Below are positions 30,807-44,508 of a stretch of DNA of 64,000 bases, piece by piece (the first letter of the stretch is position 1; each line of letters opens with the position of its first letter). The stretch lies in NCBI GenBank assembly GCA_019828595.1, contig JAHQRK010000029.1, positions 124,001-188,000 on the forward strand, written 5' to 3'. This DNA is from Aphanomyces cochlioides (Eukaryota > Oomycota > Saprolegniomycetes > Saprolegniales > Verrucalvaceae). Under the pieces are notes generated by a model, which was not told the DNA's origin, ran no database searches, and saw only the letters and a program-made list of their open reading frames with translations. Position numbers and translations under genes: made by a program.

Positions 30807-31379
30807 TTTTAAACGCTATATTCTGTCCTTGGTGACAAACATTCAGAATAAGACGAAAATATCTCTTTGGCGACTCACTACACGACGACGCGGATGCACA
30901 CAAACTGTCTATACTCAAAACACAACAGAACAAACATTCACACGCATCAAACAACACACATCGATTGTTTCTTGTCGACAGATAGTCTTGGAGAACACGC
31001 AGTATGTAGAATGCACTCTTTTCTAACGTGAACGATACACGTCTGGGTTTTACATCTAGACATACTTGCAATCTACTCGAGTGTGAAAGGACACATTATA
31101 CGTGTGCAGGATCTCTATAAATTTATAGAGGTACAACAATAAATTCTCGACAAAGTTGAAACTCACGACACAAGTCAAGCAGAGTCGATTGAATTCGTTT
31201 TTTGCTCATAACTTTTGTTCTACTGCTCCGTTTGAGCTCCACCAACTCGCAAAATGCAGCTTTTGATTTTCTCTATCGTTTCCCGTCGCTCAAATGGCAA
31301 AACGACGATTGCGAAAAGAGGTATGGCCGAAAAACGTTGTCTTGTCCTTTTCGACACGTGCAAAACAAGGATAAAACTT

Positions 31380-31452
31380 TGGAGCAGCAGGGTATCGATC
31401 CCTGTACCTCCCGCATGCGAAGCGGGCGCTCTACCATCTGAGCTACAACCCC
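31380..31452 (-). tRNA. tRNA-Ala(CGC), locus 20
   Basis: Intact. Confidence 0.96.
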
Positions 31453-32025
31453 TTTTAAACGCTATATTCTGTCCTTGGTGACAAACATTCAGAATAAGAC
31501 GAAAATATCTCTTTGGCGACTCACTACACGACGACGCGGATGCACACAAACTGTCTATACTCAAAACACAACAGAACAAACATTCACACGCATCAAACAA
31601 CACACATCGATTGTTTCTTGTCGACAGATAGTCTTGGAGAACACGCAGTATGTAGAATGCACTCTTTTCTAACGTGAACGATACACGTCTGGGTTTTACA
31701 TCTAGACATACTTGCAATCTACTCGAGTGTGAAAGGACACATTATACGTGTGCAGGATCTCTATAAATTTATAGAGGTACAACAATAAATTCTCGACAAA
31801 GTTGAAACTCACGACACAAGTCAAGCAGAGTCGATTGAATTCGTTTTTTGCTCATAACTTTTGTTCTACTGCTCCGTTTGAGCTCCACCAACTCGCAAAA
31901 TGCAGCTTTTGATTTTCTCTATCGTTTCCCGTCGCTCAAATGGCAAAACGACGATTGCGAAAAGAGGTATGGCCGAAAAACGTTGTCTTGTCCTTTTCGA
32001 CACGTGCAAAACAAGGATAAAACTT

Positions 32026-32098
32026 TGGAGCAGCAGGGTATCGATCCCTGTACCTCCCGCATGCGAAGCGGGCGCTCTACCATCTGAGCTACAACCCC
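32026..32098 (-). tRNA. tRNA-Ala(CGC), locus 21
   Basis: Intact. Confidence 0.96.
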
Positions 32099-32671
32099 TT
32101 TTAAACGCTATATTCTGTCCTTGGTGACAAACATTCAGAATAAGACGAAAATATCTCTTTGGCGACTCACTACACGACGACGCGGATGCACACAAACTGT
32201 CTATACTCAAAACACAACAGAACAAACATTCACACGCATCAAACAACACACATCGATTGTTTCTTGTCGACAGATAGTCTTGGAGAACACGCAGTATGTA
32301 GAATGCACTCTTTTCTAACGTGAACGATACACGTCTGGGTTTTACATCTAGACATACTTGCAATCTACTCGAGTGTGAAAGGACACATTATACGTGTGCA
32401 GGATCTCTATAAATTTATAGAGGTACAACAATAAATTCTCGACAAAGTTGAAACTCACGACACAAGTCAAGCAGAGTCGATTGAATTCGTTTTTTGCTCA
32501 TAACTTTTGTTCTACTGCTCCGTTTGAGCTCCACCAACTCGCAAAATGCAGCTTTTGATTTTCTCTATCGTTTCCCGTCGCTCAAATGGCAAAACGACGA
32601 TTGCGAAAAGAGGTATGGCCGAAAAACGTTGTCTTGTCCTTTTCGACACGTGCAAAACAAGGATAAAACTT

Positions 32672-32744
32672 TGGAGCAGCAGGGTATCGATCCCTGTACC
32701 TCCCGCATGCGAAGCGGGCGCTCTACCATCTGAGCTACAACCCC
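32672..32744 (-). tRNA. tRNA-Ala(CGC), locus 22
   Basis: Intact. Confidence 0.96.
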
Positions 32745-33317
32745 TTTTAAACGCTATATTCTGTCCTTGGTGACAAACATTCAGAATAAGACGAAAATAT
32801 CTCTTTGGCGACTCACTACACGACGACGCGGATGCACACAAACTGTCTATACTCAAAACACAACAGAACAAACATTCACACGCATCAAACAACACACATC
32901 GATTGTTTCTTGTCGACAGATAGTCTTGGAGAACACGCAGTATGTAGAATGCACTCTTTTCTAACGTGAACGATACACGTCTGGGTTTTACATCTAGACA
33001 TACTTGCAATCTACTCGAGTGTGAAAGGACACATTATACGTGTGCAGGATCTCTATAAATTTATAGAGGTACAACAATAAATTCTCGACAAAGTTGAAAC
33101 TCACGACACAAGTCAAGCAGAGTCGATTGAATTCGTTTTTTGCTCATAACTTTTGTTCTACTGCTCCGTTTGAGCTCCACCAACTCGCAAAATGCAGCTT
33201 TTGATTTTCTCTATCGTTTCCCGTCGCTCAAATGGCAAAACGACGATTGCGAAAAGAGGTATGGCCGAAAAACGTTGTCTTGTCCTTTTCGACACGTGCA
33301 AAACAAGGATAAAACTT

Positions 33318-33390
33318 TGGAGCAGCAGGGTATCGATCCCTGTACCTCCCGCATGCGAAGCGGGCGCTCTACCATCTGAGCTACAACCCC
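33318..33390 (-). tRNA. tRNA-Ala(CGC), regenerated next to B-short
   Basis: Complete 73-nt copy whose 5' flank is replaced by the 146-bp family B piece, as at B1. Confidence 0.95.
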
Positions 33391-33536
33391 CATCGAAGTC
33401 CCAACGTCGAAGCGAATCAAGAAAACGACAAGCCAAATTGATTTCCAATTCAGCCTAGCAGTTGGAAATGGGATGAGCCTTCGGGCAATATTAGTTTGTA
33501 GTTTACATTAACTACAAATAGACTCCCCATTGACAT
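33391..33536 (+). mobile_element. B-short: 146-bp family B-like insertion
   Basis: TGAGCTACAACCCC flanks it at 33377-33390 and 33537-33550, exactly as for B1. The last ~80 bp resemble the B1 3' end (GGGATGAGCC, GGCAATATTAG, TCCCCATTG), with a GCC-TTCG-GGC hairpin at 33477-33486 and a perfect 9-bp stem (33495-33503 with 33510-33518). The first ~70 bp do not match B1. It holds the end of an open frame (..RKRQAKLISNSA, stop near 33458), perhaps the ORF2 tail of a B subfamily. It is therefore either a strongly 5'-truncated sister LINE or a short non-autonomous derivative. Confidence 0.88.
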
Positions 33537-34123
33537 TGAGCTACAACCCCTTTTAAACGCTATATTCTGTCCTTGGTGACAAACATTCAGAATAAGACGA
33601 AAATATCTCTTTGGCGACTCACTACACGACGACGCGGATGCACACAAACTGTCTATACTCAAAACACAACAGAACAAACATTCACACGCATCAAACAACA
33701 CACATCGATTGTTTCTTGTCGACAGATAGTCTTGGAGAACACGCAGTATGTAGAATGCACTCTTTTCTAACGTGAACGATACACGTCTGGGTTTTACATC
33801 TAGACATACTTGCAATCTACTCGAGTGTGAAAGGACACATTATACGTGTGCAGGATCTCTATAAATTTATAGAGGTACAACAATAAATTCTCGACAAAGT
33901 TGAAACTCACGACACAAGTCAAGCAGAGTCGATTGAATTCGTTTTTTGCTCATAACTTTTGTTCTACTGCTCCGTTTGAGCTCCACCAACTCGCAAAATG
34001 CAGCTTTTGATTTTCTCTATCGTTTCCCGTCGCTCAAATGGCAAAACGACGATTGCGAAAAGAGGTATGGCCGAAAAACGTTGTCTTGTCCTTTTCGACA
34101 CGTGCAAAACAAGGATAAAACTT

Positions 34124-34196
34124 TGGAGCAGCAGGGTATCGATCCCTGTACCTCCCGCATGCGAAGCGGGCGCTCTACCATCTGAGCTACAACCCC
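34124..34196 (-). tRNA. tRNA-Ala(CGC), locus 24
   Basis: Intact. Confidence 0.96.
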
Positions 34197-34815
34197 TTTT
34201 AAACGCTATATTCTGTCCTTGGTGACAAACATTCAGAATAAGACGAAAATATCTCTTTGGCGACTCACTACACGACGACGCGGATGCACACAAACTGTCT
34301 ATACTCAAAACACAACAGAACAAACATTCACACGCATCAAACAACACACATCGATTGTTTCTTGTCGACAGATAGTCTTGGAGAACACGCAGTATGTAGA
34401 ATGCACTCTTTTCTAACGTGAACGATACACGTCTGGGTTTTACATCTAGACATACTTGCAATCTACTCGAGTGTGAAAGGACACATTATACGTGTGCAGG
34501 ATCTCTATAAATTTATAGAGGTACAACAATAAATTCTCGACAAAGTTGAAACTCACGACACAAGTCAAGCAGAGTCGATTGAATTCGTTTTTTGCTCATA
34601 ACTTTTGTTCTACTGCTCCGTTTGAGCTCCACCAACTCGCAAAATGCAGCTTTTGATTTTCTCTATCGTTTCCCGTCGCTCAAATGGCAAAACGACGATT
34701 GCGAAAAGAGGTATGGCCGAAAAACGTTGTCTTGTCCTTTTCGACACGTGCAAAACAAGGATAAAACTTTGGAGCAGCAGGGTATCGATCCCTGTACCTC
34801 CCGCATGCGAAGCGG

Positions 34816-37252
34816 TTAACTGAGTATATTAAAGAATTAATATGGCCCAAAAGGGCCGCAAACTAGACTTTCGATTTTGGCTTCATAGGTCGCATAATAA
34901 ATATGTGTTGCGAAATGTGACCTTGGAAGGTTCTTGTGGAAAATCGTCCAGTGTTGCTTAACCGAAATAGACTTGGGTGTGGGGTAATTTGGAGGAACCA
35001 TGGCAGAAAGAAAATGTTGCATGGCGATTCAGGCTGTGAAAAAATTCAACAGTATAGAAAAGAGCCATACAAGCAACTTTCTTTTCATGACCATCTTGAT
35101 CCGAGTTGGTGGTGGCGAGATACGAGGCAATTTCGGGTTGACTGTGGAGGACTTGAAAATTTGTATACAAAAGTCTTGATAAAAATTCCAAGTGGAGGTA
35201 CGCAGTGAAAAAGGCCAAGTAAATAAAAGCTTGAGTTGGGGTCGATCCATGAATAAATAAATCGACAGGAGAGGAAGGCCAAAAATTGACAAAAGGGTCG
35301 AAACAGAGTAAAATCAGGCCCAAGGAAAATAAATTGGCAAGAGGTAGGAGCCCAAAAAATCCAAAAAGGTCGTGGCCAATTTAATTCGACCTCAGGAGGC
35401 CGAATTAAATCGCTGGATCCATGGGAAAAGCTGGGTTTGAGAGAAAAGACCATCCAAAATAAAATGTTCTTGGACGATTTGACCAGCCAAAAAAATCAAC
35501 GAGGTCGGTCGTTCCATGACAAGCAAAGTTGATTTCAGGAGCGTCTTCATCGGAGTTGATGGTGGCGAGATAGAGGGAAAATCCCTTGTGGGTTGGGCTT
35601 TTGGGGTAAACCTCCCAAAAATAATAAAAAAGGGTAAAATATTTGGGAGGTGCCATTTTGACATGCGCCATGCGCGGATAGGTCTCGAGCGCGAGCATCG
35701 TCGGAGCTGGATTTCGAACGGCGCCGCGGTGCATGGAGCCACTTGGCAGAATCGTAGCGACGATACGTACGAAGGATAGCGCACCATTAGAATCGCCATA
35801 GGTAGTGTGTAGCGGGAGAGCGCTAGCCAAAACCAGTGGTTTTTCCAATCGGGCGTCTCGGCGGCCAAATTTGAAGGAGTCATAACTTCCGAACGGCTAT
35901 GAGATAGATAGCCATACTTGGTGTCCTCCATCAATGGAGGCTAGCGGTGGATGCACCATATTAATCGGTGCATATAGAGTCGTGTAGCTGAAATGAGCTA
36001 CGATGGTCGTTTTGGAGCCTTATCGGCTCAAAATGGTTTGGAATCGGAAGTTGGGTTCCTGTGCTGCTATCATGGTGCTTGATAGCTCAAATCCATCGCG
36101 AGGACATTCTCGAGCCTCTCCAACTCTAAGTTGGGCGATCGGAGTTGATTTGCGTTCAGGAGCCATTCCGATGAGTTTTAGCCATTTCACCAAAAGTTGT
36201 CGGGGCGACGGCAAGTAGGTTCCAGGGCTTCAATCATCGCTCTTGATGGCTTAAAACACTCGTCTAGCCATGATAGGATGGAAAAGAGTCATAGCCGGTC
36301 GATAGGAAATGATTTGCGACCTGTAGCCGACTTAAGGTTTTGTAGCCGGTGGATAGGGGCGGTTGACATTTTGGATTGAGGATTGCGAGCAAACCAGGAT
36401 GTTTCAGGGCGTTCTAACGCTTTGGCTAGTCGTAATAAGTGGTGGAGCCACCCACTAGACCCCTAGATGTCACTCGGTGACCGTAGGGAAAGCGTTCGAG
36501 TTGTCCTGGTGTTTCACCGGTTTGGGTGACAGTCCAAAATGGGTTCGTGGTTTTGAACCATAGATCTGCAATATGTGCTAGTTGGTGTCGGCATAGAGCT
36601 CGATTCAACTGAGATAACAAGCCACTAAACGTAGAAATCCACGCAGTAGGTCGAGAGAAATTTCACTTTTGGTGACGGGTTGAAACCGGTTCAAAATGGG
36701 TGTCACCGGGTCGAATTTCCTTTCGAATTTTGTTTCGCGAGTTTGGCGAGGTTTGAGCACTCGCAAACTGGCACATCTTGAGGAGGAGACATGGGAGAAT
36801 CTTTTAGGCACCGTGGCGCAATTTTCCCGAACAAAAAGTGTGCACTCGATTTTGAGATTTCGCCCCCAGGGGGAGACGTCGTAACAATTTTCAAAGTGTT
36901 GTTGTGAGAGAACCACTGCACTTTTTTGCAATCTAACGCTTGCGTTTGTCTGCTTGGGATGTCTAGCAACCCTGAAGACCATTAGAATGTCTGAAATGAT
37001 CGTCAGAGCAATGCCAGAGTTGTCGATAGTTTTGCCATTTTGGGTGAACGGATAAAGTCAAGTCGATTTTGTGAACGACTCGGCATGAGATAAAGTTACT
37101 TGGTGTGTTCATAGAGCTCTGTTAGCTGGGGCTAACGAGCCATCAAACGCATGAAAAGGCCAAGTGGGTCGCGAGAAAATCCACTTTGAGTTTTCCCATT
37201 GGTTTGGGTGACTTAGGTGAATTTCTTCAAAGGTTGCAATATAACATGCCTT
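34816..37252 (-). other. 3' UTR of LINE A2
   Basis: Equivalent to 6497-8933 of A1. A visible difference is T at 35418 where A1 has A at 7099; here A2 agrees with the short fragments. No gene seen. Confidence 0.8.
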
Positions 37253-40200
37253 TTAAGGTTCCAAGGTCTCGTTTTGAGATTGTGGTAAGATTTGGGCAGA
37301 GAACCACTCATTCTGGTGCAAACTATGAAGCACCGATGTCAAGGAAGCCTTCGTGGAGTCGTCCAAGGAGGCTCGATTGACTTGGTACAGATGCCGCTTT
37401 ATAATGTGTCCTGCTAAGCTGGATATCGTCATAGGTGTTTTGTTAGGTAAATCTGGACGGTAAATCCGGTCGCACCGAGTTTTCCATATTGTATACCAAA
37501 TACAAGATAAAAAAATTGGCCACAGCAAATTAAATCCAGCTTGGAGGTCTTTGTCTTGGAGTGCTATAGGAGAGAAGAATATTTTTTCCATGGTAGTTGG
37601 CCAAGTAAAGTTAAGGGATCTGGCCATGGATTTAAATGGACTCCAACATGCTCGAGTATATGGACAGTCCAAGGTGAAATGTTTATACGTCTCCACTTCA
37701 TGACAAAAAATACAAGTGTTCGGGATATCGTCCGAGTACTTGAATTTGTATCGGAGAGGTAAGGCTCGTATAAGCAGTCGATATATGAAAGCACTATACG
37801 TTGGCAGAATAAATTTGGGCTGCCTGTAGAATGCGACCACTTTAATATTTTCCTTGTGGGCATAAAAATCCGAGGGTACCAATAAATGCGCTGTGGGTAA
37901 AACCTCCTGAGCTGATTTGGATTTAAATTCATGAGTTAAATCATCCAAGGTGGCATCAATAAAGGGTAAAAAGCCATCTTTAAAATTTCCAGCCCAAGTA
38001 ATTTCGGTAGCCGTTTGCCGATAAGGTGTAGGCTGACGAAAATTAATTTCTGTGTCCTCGGGTGGAGATGGAAGGATAGACTTAAGTCTTCCGTGTAGAG
38101 CATACCACCATTTATGATCGGGAGTGGCTAAATGGCGTCTTGAGCATTGAGATTTAATCCAATCTAACAGGATTTTCCGATCCATAAGATTGCCATTTTC
38201 ATCGAGTAGGTGGCGAACATGGGTAAAATTTAATTTTGCCAGTGATACAGCATAATCATAAGTCTTTGGATAGCAGTGTTCAAAGACAGTTTTCTCCAAG
38301 GGTAAGAATTGATTGTGCCAAAGTGGAAAATTTCCATCGACTTGAACTGTGGGAAATTTAAGTGGGGTTGGAGATAAGGATAACCATAGTCGAGTAAATG
38401 CTGACCAGAGAGGTGGAACCTTATCTTGGTGGGATATGGCTTTGTACATACTAGAGTGTGGACTCATGAAAAGGAGATCATAAAAATTTCCCCATGGACT
38501 GAAGGCTCTGGAGAGTAAATATTCTCCAATGGATAGCCATCTGGCAATTTCGTTTGACCATACGAGTTGTGAGGTGGTGCTAGGAGTAGCTTGAAGCATT
38601 TAAAGGTCATGACCCGGTGTAGTTTTGACCACCAGTGGGTAGACGATTTAAATCCGAGACCACCTTGTGCTTTTGGAAGGAAAATAATGTCCGAGTTGAA
38701 TTGATGCAAATAACGTTGAGTCGAATATGGATCAATTGTATCGCCGTGAATAAATTGCTTGGCGACCTTGTCGAATAGTTTGGCATATTCTTTGTCGATC
38801 GGAATAAATTGGAGTTGATACCAGAGCACAGGAAAACAAATTGACCTTAGGATTGTCACTTTTCCGGGTAGGGTTCGTGCTCGATAAGACCATAGTTGTG
38901 TTCTTGAGACCAATTTCTCCAATAGCGAATTTAAACGTGTTGTGGCTGTGATGTTGGGAGAAATTAAAAGGCCCAACGATTTAGCAGGTTTGTCATCAGT
39001 AATAGCCAAAGGTGCCAGGTCTGGAGGTAAATTGGCATGGGTTAATAATTCTGTCTTGGAGAGATTTAACTTGAAACCAGAGATATCACAGAATTTTTTG
39101 ACGATGTCGAGTTGGAGTTGCAACGTCGATGTATTTTTGGAGTACAATTGGGAGTCGTCTGCATAATAGCTCCCGGTGTGAGTGTGATGACCAATTCGTA
39201 TGCCCAAATCTTTTCTCTTGCGTATGGCTAAACACATAGGTTCTAGCGCCAAGACAAATAAAAGAGGTGATAATGGGTCGCCTTGTAAAACACCACGTTG
39301 GATCTTAAATGGGTTGGATAAATGTCCATTGACAATAATTCGTCCACGACGATTTGAATAAAGCACTTTGACCATGTTGAGAAAGGACGGTGGAAAATTA
39401 AATTCCTTCAGGGTTGCCAATAAATAGGAATGGTTGACCCTATCAAAGGCTTTTTCAAAGTCCAAGAGGGCCACAATAGACTCGGAGGAATAAAACTTCA
39501 TAAAGTGATTCAGGTCTTCCAAGCGCAGTAAATTGGTTTGGATTGATCGACCACGAATAAAACCTGTTTGATCCGGGTGGACTATCGACTGAATGATTCT
39601 CTGCATTCGTTCTGCAAGGACCATTGTGAGGATTTTCACGTCGATATTGACCAAGCTGATGGGACGGTAATTTTTTGGGAGTAGTTTGTCGTCCTTTTTG
39701 TACAGCAGTACAATTAAACTTGTCAATTGGGAGGGTGCCAAGTTGGAGTGAGAGTTGATTTGGTAATAGTATAGCATTTCCAAAGCCAGGGACCATTCAT
39801 GGGGAAACATTTTCAAAATTTCGTAGGGCAGTGAATTTGGCCCAGGAGTTGAATTCCGTTTGGAGTGTTTAATGGCAAAATAAAATTCGTTTGCCGTGAG
39901 AGGAGCCCCAATAAATCTCTTGTCGTCGATATTGAGTCGGCGAGATATCAGAGTTTTTAAATACTTGGCCGTTCTTTCCTTGTCAACTGCCTCATGGTCG
40001 CCATACAGGTCAGAATAAAACTCGTGGAGTGTCGAGGAAATTGATTGTTGATCAGAAGCAATATTTCCATTGGACATTTTGAGTGCCTTGAAGGGAGATT
40101 TTTGTAAAGGGATTGTGCGAGGTGGCTTCAGGTGAAATTTGGTACACCTTTCCGCTTTCTCGAGATGAGTTTGCATAGCAGTATCTTCCCGTAGGACTTT

Positions 40201-41147
40201 TTTCCTGTCATGATATTCATGTATGGCAGCTTGAATTGTTTTGATACGTGCCATCAAGGACGCACATGGGGCGTTTTGGTAATCCCGAATCAATAAAGCC
40301 AAATCCATAGATAATTTCTTGAGAGGCCTTTGTTGATTTTCGACCAACTCGTCGTGTAGGTATTTTAATTGATTTCGCATGTTGGTGATCATGGTGTCGA
40401 AATGTAGACCAACATTTGAGTTTAATTGGGTCTTGGTAAGGAAGGTTTCAAGTTGACGAGAGATAATGAATTTGGCCTTGTCATTGTTGAGAACCCATTG
40501 TGGTGTTTTCCATGGACCAGGTCCCATTGATACTGATGGACGTTTGGTCAATAATTTGCAGGGAGTGTGGTCAGCATGAGGAATTGGTTCCAGGTGACGA
40601 AATTTCAGATGACGTAGGGATGCCATAGCAGACGAGATGAAAATATAGTCAAGCCGATTGACAAATTTTGGACTTGTGAAAGCACGTTTCAGTGGATTTT
40701 GTTGACGGAAAATGTCAACGAGGTGTAAATCTTGTAGCCATAGGTTGAGTTCATATGAGCCATGGGTCGCATGAGTCGAAGGACGGCATGAATCTAATGT
40801 TGGGGAGAAAATAACGTTAAAGTCGCCACCAACAATATGAAAAGCTTCGGGTGGAAAATCGCGAGGCAGATCATTAAAAAAATCCACACGGTCGTGATAG
40901 TCGTACGGAGCATAGATGTTGTGAATAAAAACCGGGATATTGTCCAGAGTGGCCGATATAAGTAAATAACGACCACGGAGGAGAGGTTTGTCCCAAGAGT
41001 GGTTTAAATTGGTGCAATTGTCCAGAGGGCAGTCAGGATGAATAAATGTAGCAAGGCCTCCAGTGGGATGAGAGGTATGGCTGATGGAATAAATTGGCTC
41101 CTCGTAGAAGAAAGTGCCTTGTTGGTTGGTATGTTTTTTCCAGTAGA
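37253..41147 (-). pseudogene. LINE A2 ORF2, truncated and frameshifted
   Basis: The frame lacks the start and first ~64 residues, so it has lost the first endonuclease motif (LNTNGL..QET). It keeps GGDFN, RLDYIF, the reverse transcriptase with YADD, and the C-terminal zinc finger. The single-base loss near 38540 (about residue 933 of A1 ORF2) separates the reverse transcriptase from the C-terminal region. It cannot make a working ORF2 protein. Confidence 0.92.
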
Positions 41148-41191
41148 TCCCGCATGCGAAGCGGGCGCTCTACCATCTGAGCTACAACCCC

Positions 41192-41337
41192 CATCGAAGT
41201 CCCAACGTCGAAGCGAATCAAGAAAACGACAAGCCAAATTGATTTCCAATTCAGCCTAGCAGTTGGAAATGGGATGAGCCTTCGGGCAATATTAGTTTGT
41301 AGTTTACATTAACTACAAATAGACTCCCCATTGACAT
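41192..41337 (+). mobile_element. B-short, second copy
   Basis: Identical by eye to 33391-33536. It was probably spread by exchange between units and not by a second insertion. The target duplication lies at 41178-41191 and 41338-41351. Confidence 0.9.
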
Positions 41338-41924
41338 TGAGCTACAACCCCTTTTAAACGCTATATTCTGTCCTTGGTGACAAACATTCAGAATAAGACG
41401 AAAATATCTCTTTGGCGACTCACTACACGACGACGCGGATGCACACAAACTGTCTATACTCAAAACACAACAGAACAAACATTCACACGCATCAAACAAC
41501 ACACATCGATTGTTTCTTGTCGACAGATAGTCTTGGAGAACACGCAGTATGTAGAATGCACTCTTTTCTAACGTGAACGATACACGTCTGGGTTTTACAT
41601 CTAGACATACTTGCAATCTACTCGAGTGTGAAAGGACACATTATACGTGTGCAGGATCTCTATAAATTTATAGAGGTACAACAATAAATTCTCGACAAAG
41701 TTGAAACTCACGACACAAGTCAAGCAGAGTCGATTGAATTCGTTTTTTGCTCATAACTTTTGTTCTACTGCTCCGTTTGAGCTCCACCAACTCGCAAAAT
41801 GCAGCTTTTGATTTTCTCTATCGTTTCCCGTCGCTCAAATGGCAAAACGACGATTGCGAAAAGAGGTATGGCCGAAAAACGTTGTCTTGTCCTTTTCGAC
41901 ACGTGCAAAACAAGGATAAAACTT

Positions 41925-41997
41925 TGGAGCAGCAGGGTATCGATCCCTGTACCTCCCGCATGCGAAGCGGGCGCTCTACCATCTGAGCTACAACCCC
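41925..41997 (-). tRNA. tRNA-Ala(CGC), locus 26
   Basis: Intact; first complete copy right of the A2/B-short pair. Confidence 0.96.
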
Positions 41998-42570
41998 TTT
42001 TAAACGCTATATTCTGTCCTTGGTGACAAACATTCAGAATAAGACGAAAATATCTCTTTGGCGACTCACTACACGACGACGCGGATGCACACAAACTGTC
42101 TATACTCAAAACACAACAGAACAAACATTCACACGCATCAAACAACACACATCGATTGTTTCTTGTCGACAGATAGTCTTGGAGAACACGCAGTATGTAG
42201 AATGCACTCTTTTCTAACGTGAACGATACACGTCTGGGTTTTACATCTAGACATACTTGCAATCTACTCGAGTGTGAAAGGACACATTATACGTGTGCAG
42301 GATCTCTATAAATTTATAGAGGTACAACAATAAATTCTCGACAAAGTTGAAACTCACGACACAAGTCAAGCAGAGTCGATTGAATTCGTTTTTTGCTCAT
42401 AACTTTTGTTCTACTGCTCCGTTTGAGCTCCACCAACTCGCAAAATGCAGCTTTTGATTTTCTCTATCGTTTCCCGTCGCTCAAATGGCAAAACGACGAT
42501 TGCGAAAAGAGGTATGGCCGAAAAACGTTGTCTTGTCCTTTTCGACACGTGCAAAACAAGGATAAAACTT

Positions 42571-42643
42571 TGGAGCAGCAGGGTATCGATCCCTGTACCT
42601 CCCGCATGCGAAGCGGGCGCTCTACCATCTGAGCTACAACCCC
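42571..42643 (-). tRNA. tRNA-Ala(CGC), locus 27
   Basis: Intact. Confidence 0.96.
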
Positions 42644-43216
42644 TTTTAAACGCTATATTCTGTCCTTGGTGACAAACATTCAGAATAAGACGAAAATATC
42701 TCTTTGGCGACTCACTACACGACGACGCGGATGCACACAAACTGTCTATACTCAAAACACAACAGAACAAACATTCACACGCATCAAACAACACACATCG
42801 ATTGTTTCTTGTCGACAGATAGTCTTGGAGAACACGCAGTATGTAGAATGCACTCTTTTCTAACGTGAACGATACACGTCTGGGTTTTACATCTAGACAT
42901 ACTTGCAATCTACTCGAGTGTGAAAGGACACATTATACGTGTGCAGGATCTCTATAAATTTATAGAGGTACAACAATAAATTCTCGACAAAGTTGAAACT
43001 CACGACACAAGTCAAGCAGAGTCGATTGAATTCGTTTTTTGCTCATAACTTTTGTTCTACTGCTCCGTTTGAGCTCCACCAACTCGCAAAATGCAGCTTT
43101 TGATTTTCTCTATCGTTTCCCGTCGCTCAAATGGCAAAACGACGATTGCGAAAAGAGGTATGGCCGAAAAACGTTGTCTTGTCCTTTTCGACACGTGCAA
43201 AACAAGGATAAAACTT

Positions 43217-43289
43217 TGGAGCAGCAGGGTATCGATCCCTGTACCTCCCGCATGCGAAGCGGGCGCTCTACCATCTGAGCTACAACCCC
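43217..43289 (-). tRNA. tRNA-Ala(CGC), locus 28
   Basis: Intact. Confidence 0.96.
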
Positions 43290-43862
43290 TTTTAAACGCT
43301 ATATTCTGTCCTTGGTGACAAACATTCAGAATAAGACGAAAATATCTCTTTGGCGACTCACTACACGACGACGCGGATGCACACAAACTGTCTATACTCA
43401 AAACACAACAGAACAAACATTCACACGCATCAAACAACACACATCGATTGTTTCTTGTCGACAGATAGTCTTGGAGAACACGCAGTATGTAGAATGCACT
43501 CTTTTCTAACGTGAACGATACACGTCTGGGTTTTACATCTAGACATACTTGCAATCTACTCGAGTGTGAAAGGACACATTATACGTGTGCAGGATCTCTA
43601 TAAATTTATAGAGGTACAACAATAAATTCTCGACAAAGTTGAAACTCACGACACAAGTCAAGCAGAGTCGATTGAATTCGTTTTTTGCTCATAACTTTTG
43701 TTCTACTGCTCCGTTTGAGCTCCACCAACTCGCAAAATGCAGCTTTTGATTTTCTCTATCGTTTCCCGTCGCTCAAATGGCAAAACGACGATTGCGAAAA
43801 GAGGTATGGCCGAAAAACGTTGTCTTGTCCTTTTCGACACGTGCAAAACAAGGATAAAACTT

Positions 43863-43935
43863 TGGAGCAGCAGGGTATCGATCCCTGTACCTCCCGCATG
43901 CGAAGCGGGCGCTCTACCATCTGAGCTACAACCCC
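43863..43935 (-). tRNA. tRNA-Ala(CGC), locus 29
   Basis: Intact. Confidence 0.96.
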
Positions 43936-44508
43936 TTTTAAACGCTATATTCTGTCCTTGGTGACAAACATTCAGAATAAGACGAAAATATCTCTTTGGC
44001 GACTCACTACACGACGACGCGGATGCACACAAACTGTCTATACTCAAAACACAACAGAACAAACATTCACACGCATCAAACAACACACATCGATTGTTTC
44101 TTGTCGACAGATAGTCTTGGAGAACACGCAGTATGTAGAATGCACTCTTTTCTAACGTGAACGATACACGTCTGGGTTTTACATCTAGACATACTTGCAA
44201 TCTACTCGAGTGTGAAAGGACACATTATACGTGTGCAGGATCTCTATAAATTTATAGAGGTACAACAATAAATTCTCGACAAAGTTGAAACTCACGACAC
44301 AAGTCAAGCAGAGTCGATTGAATTCGTTTTTTGCTCATAACTTTTGTTCTACTGCTCCGTTTGAGCTCCACCAACTCGCAAAATGCAGCTTTTGATTTTC
44401 TCTATCGTTTCCCGTCGCTCAAATGGCAAAACGACGATTGCGAAAAGAGGTATGGCCGAAAAACGTTGTCTTGTCCTTTTCGACACGTGCAAAACAAGGA
44501 TAAAACTT

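Larger units (their letters stand above)
34816..41147 (-). mobile_element. Family A LINE, copy A2 (5'-truncated)
   Basis: 6,332 bp, nearly identical to the matching part of A1: I found about five differences by eye. It ends at the position equal to A1 12828, so ORF1 and the first ~64 residues of ORF2 are missing. The 17-bp duplications lie at 34799-34815 and 41148-41164. A 1-nt deletion near 38540 (GCCATCTGG for GCCATGCTGG) shifts ORF2. Confidence 0.94.
34770..41191 (-). pseudogene. tRNA-Ala hit by both A2 and B-short (locus 25)
   Basis: The 3' half is at 34770-34815 and the 5' half at 41148-41191, with B-short directly upstream of the 5' half. This single locus carries both families. Confidence 0.94.

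Noticed and set aside
33391..33536. B-short as a host spacer variant
   Set aside because: It is bounded by the same 14-bp duplication as B1 and shares its 3' end structure, so it is an insertion.
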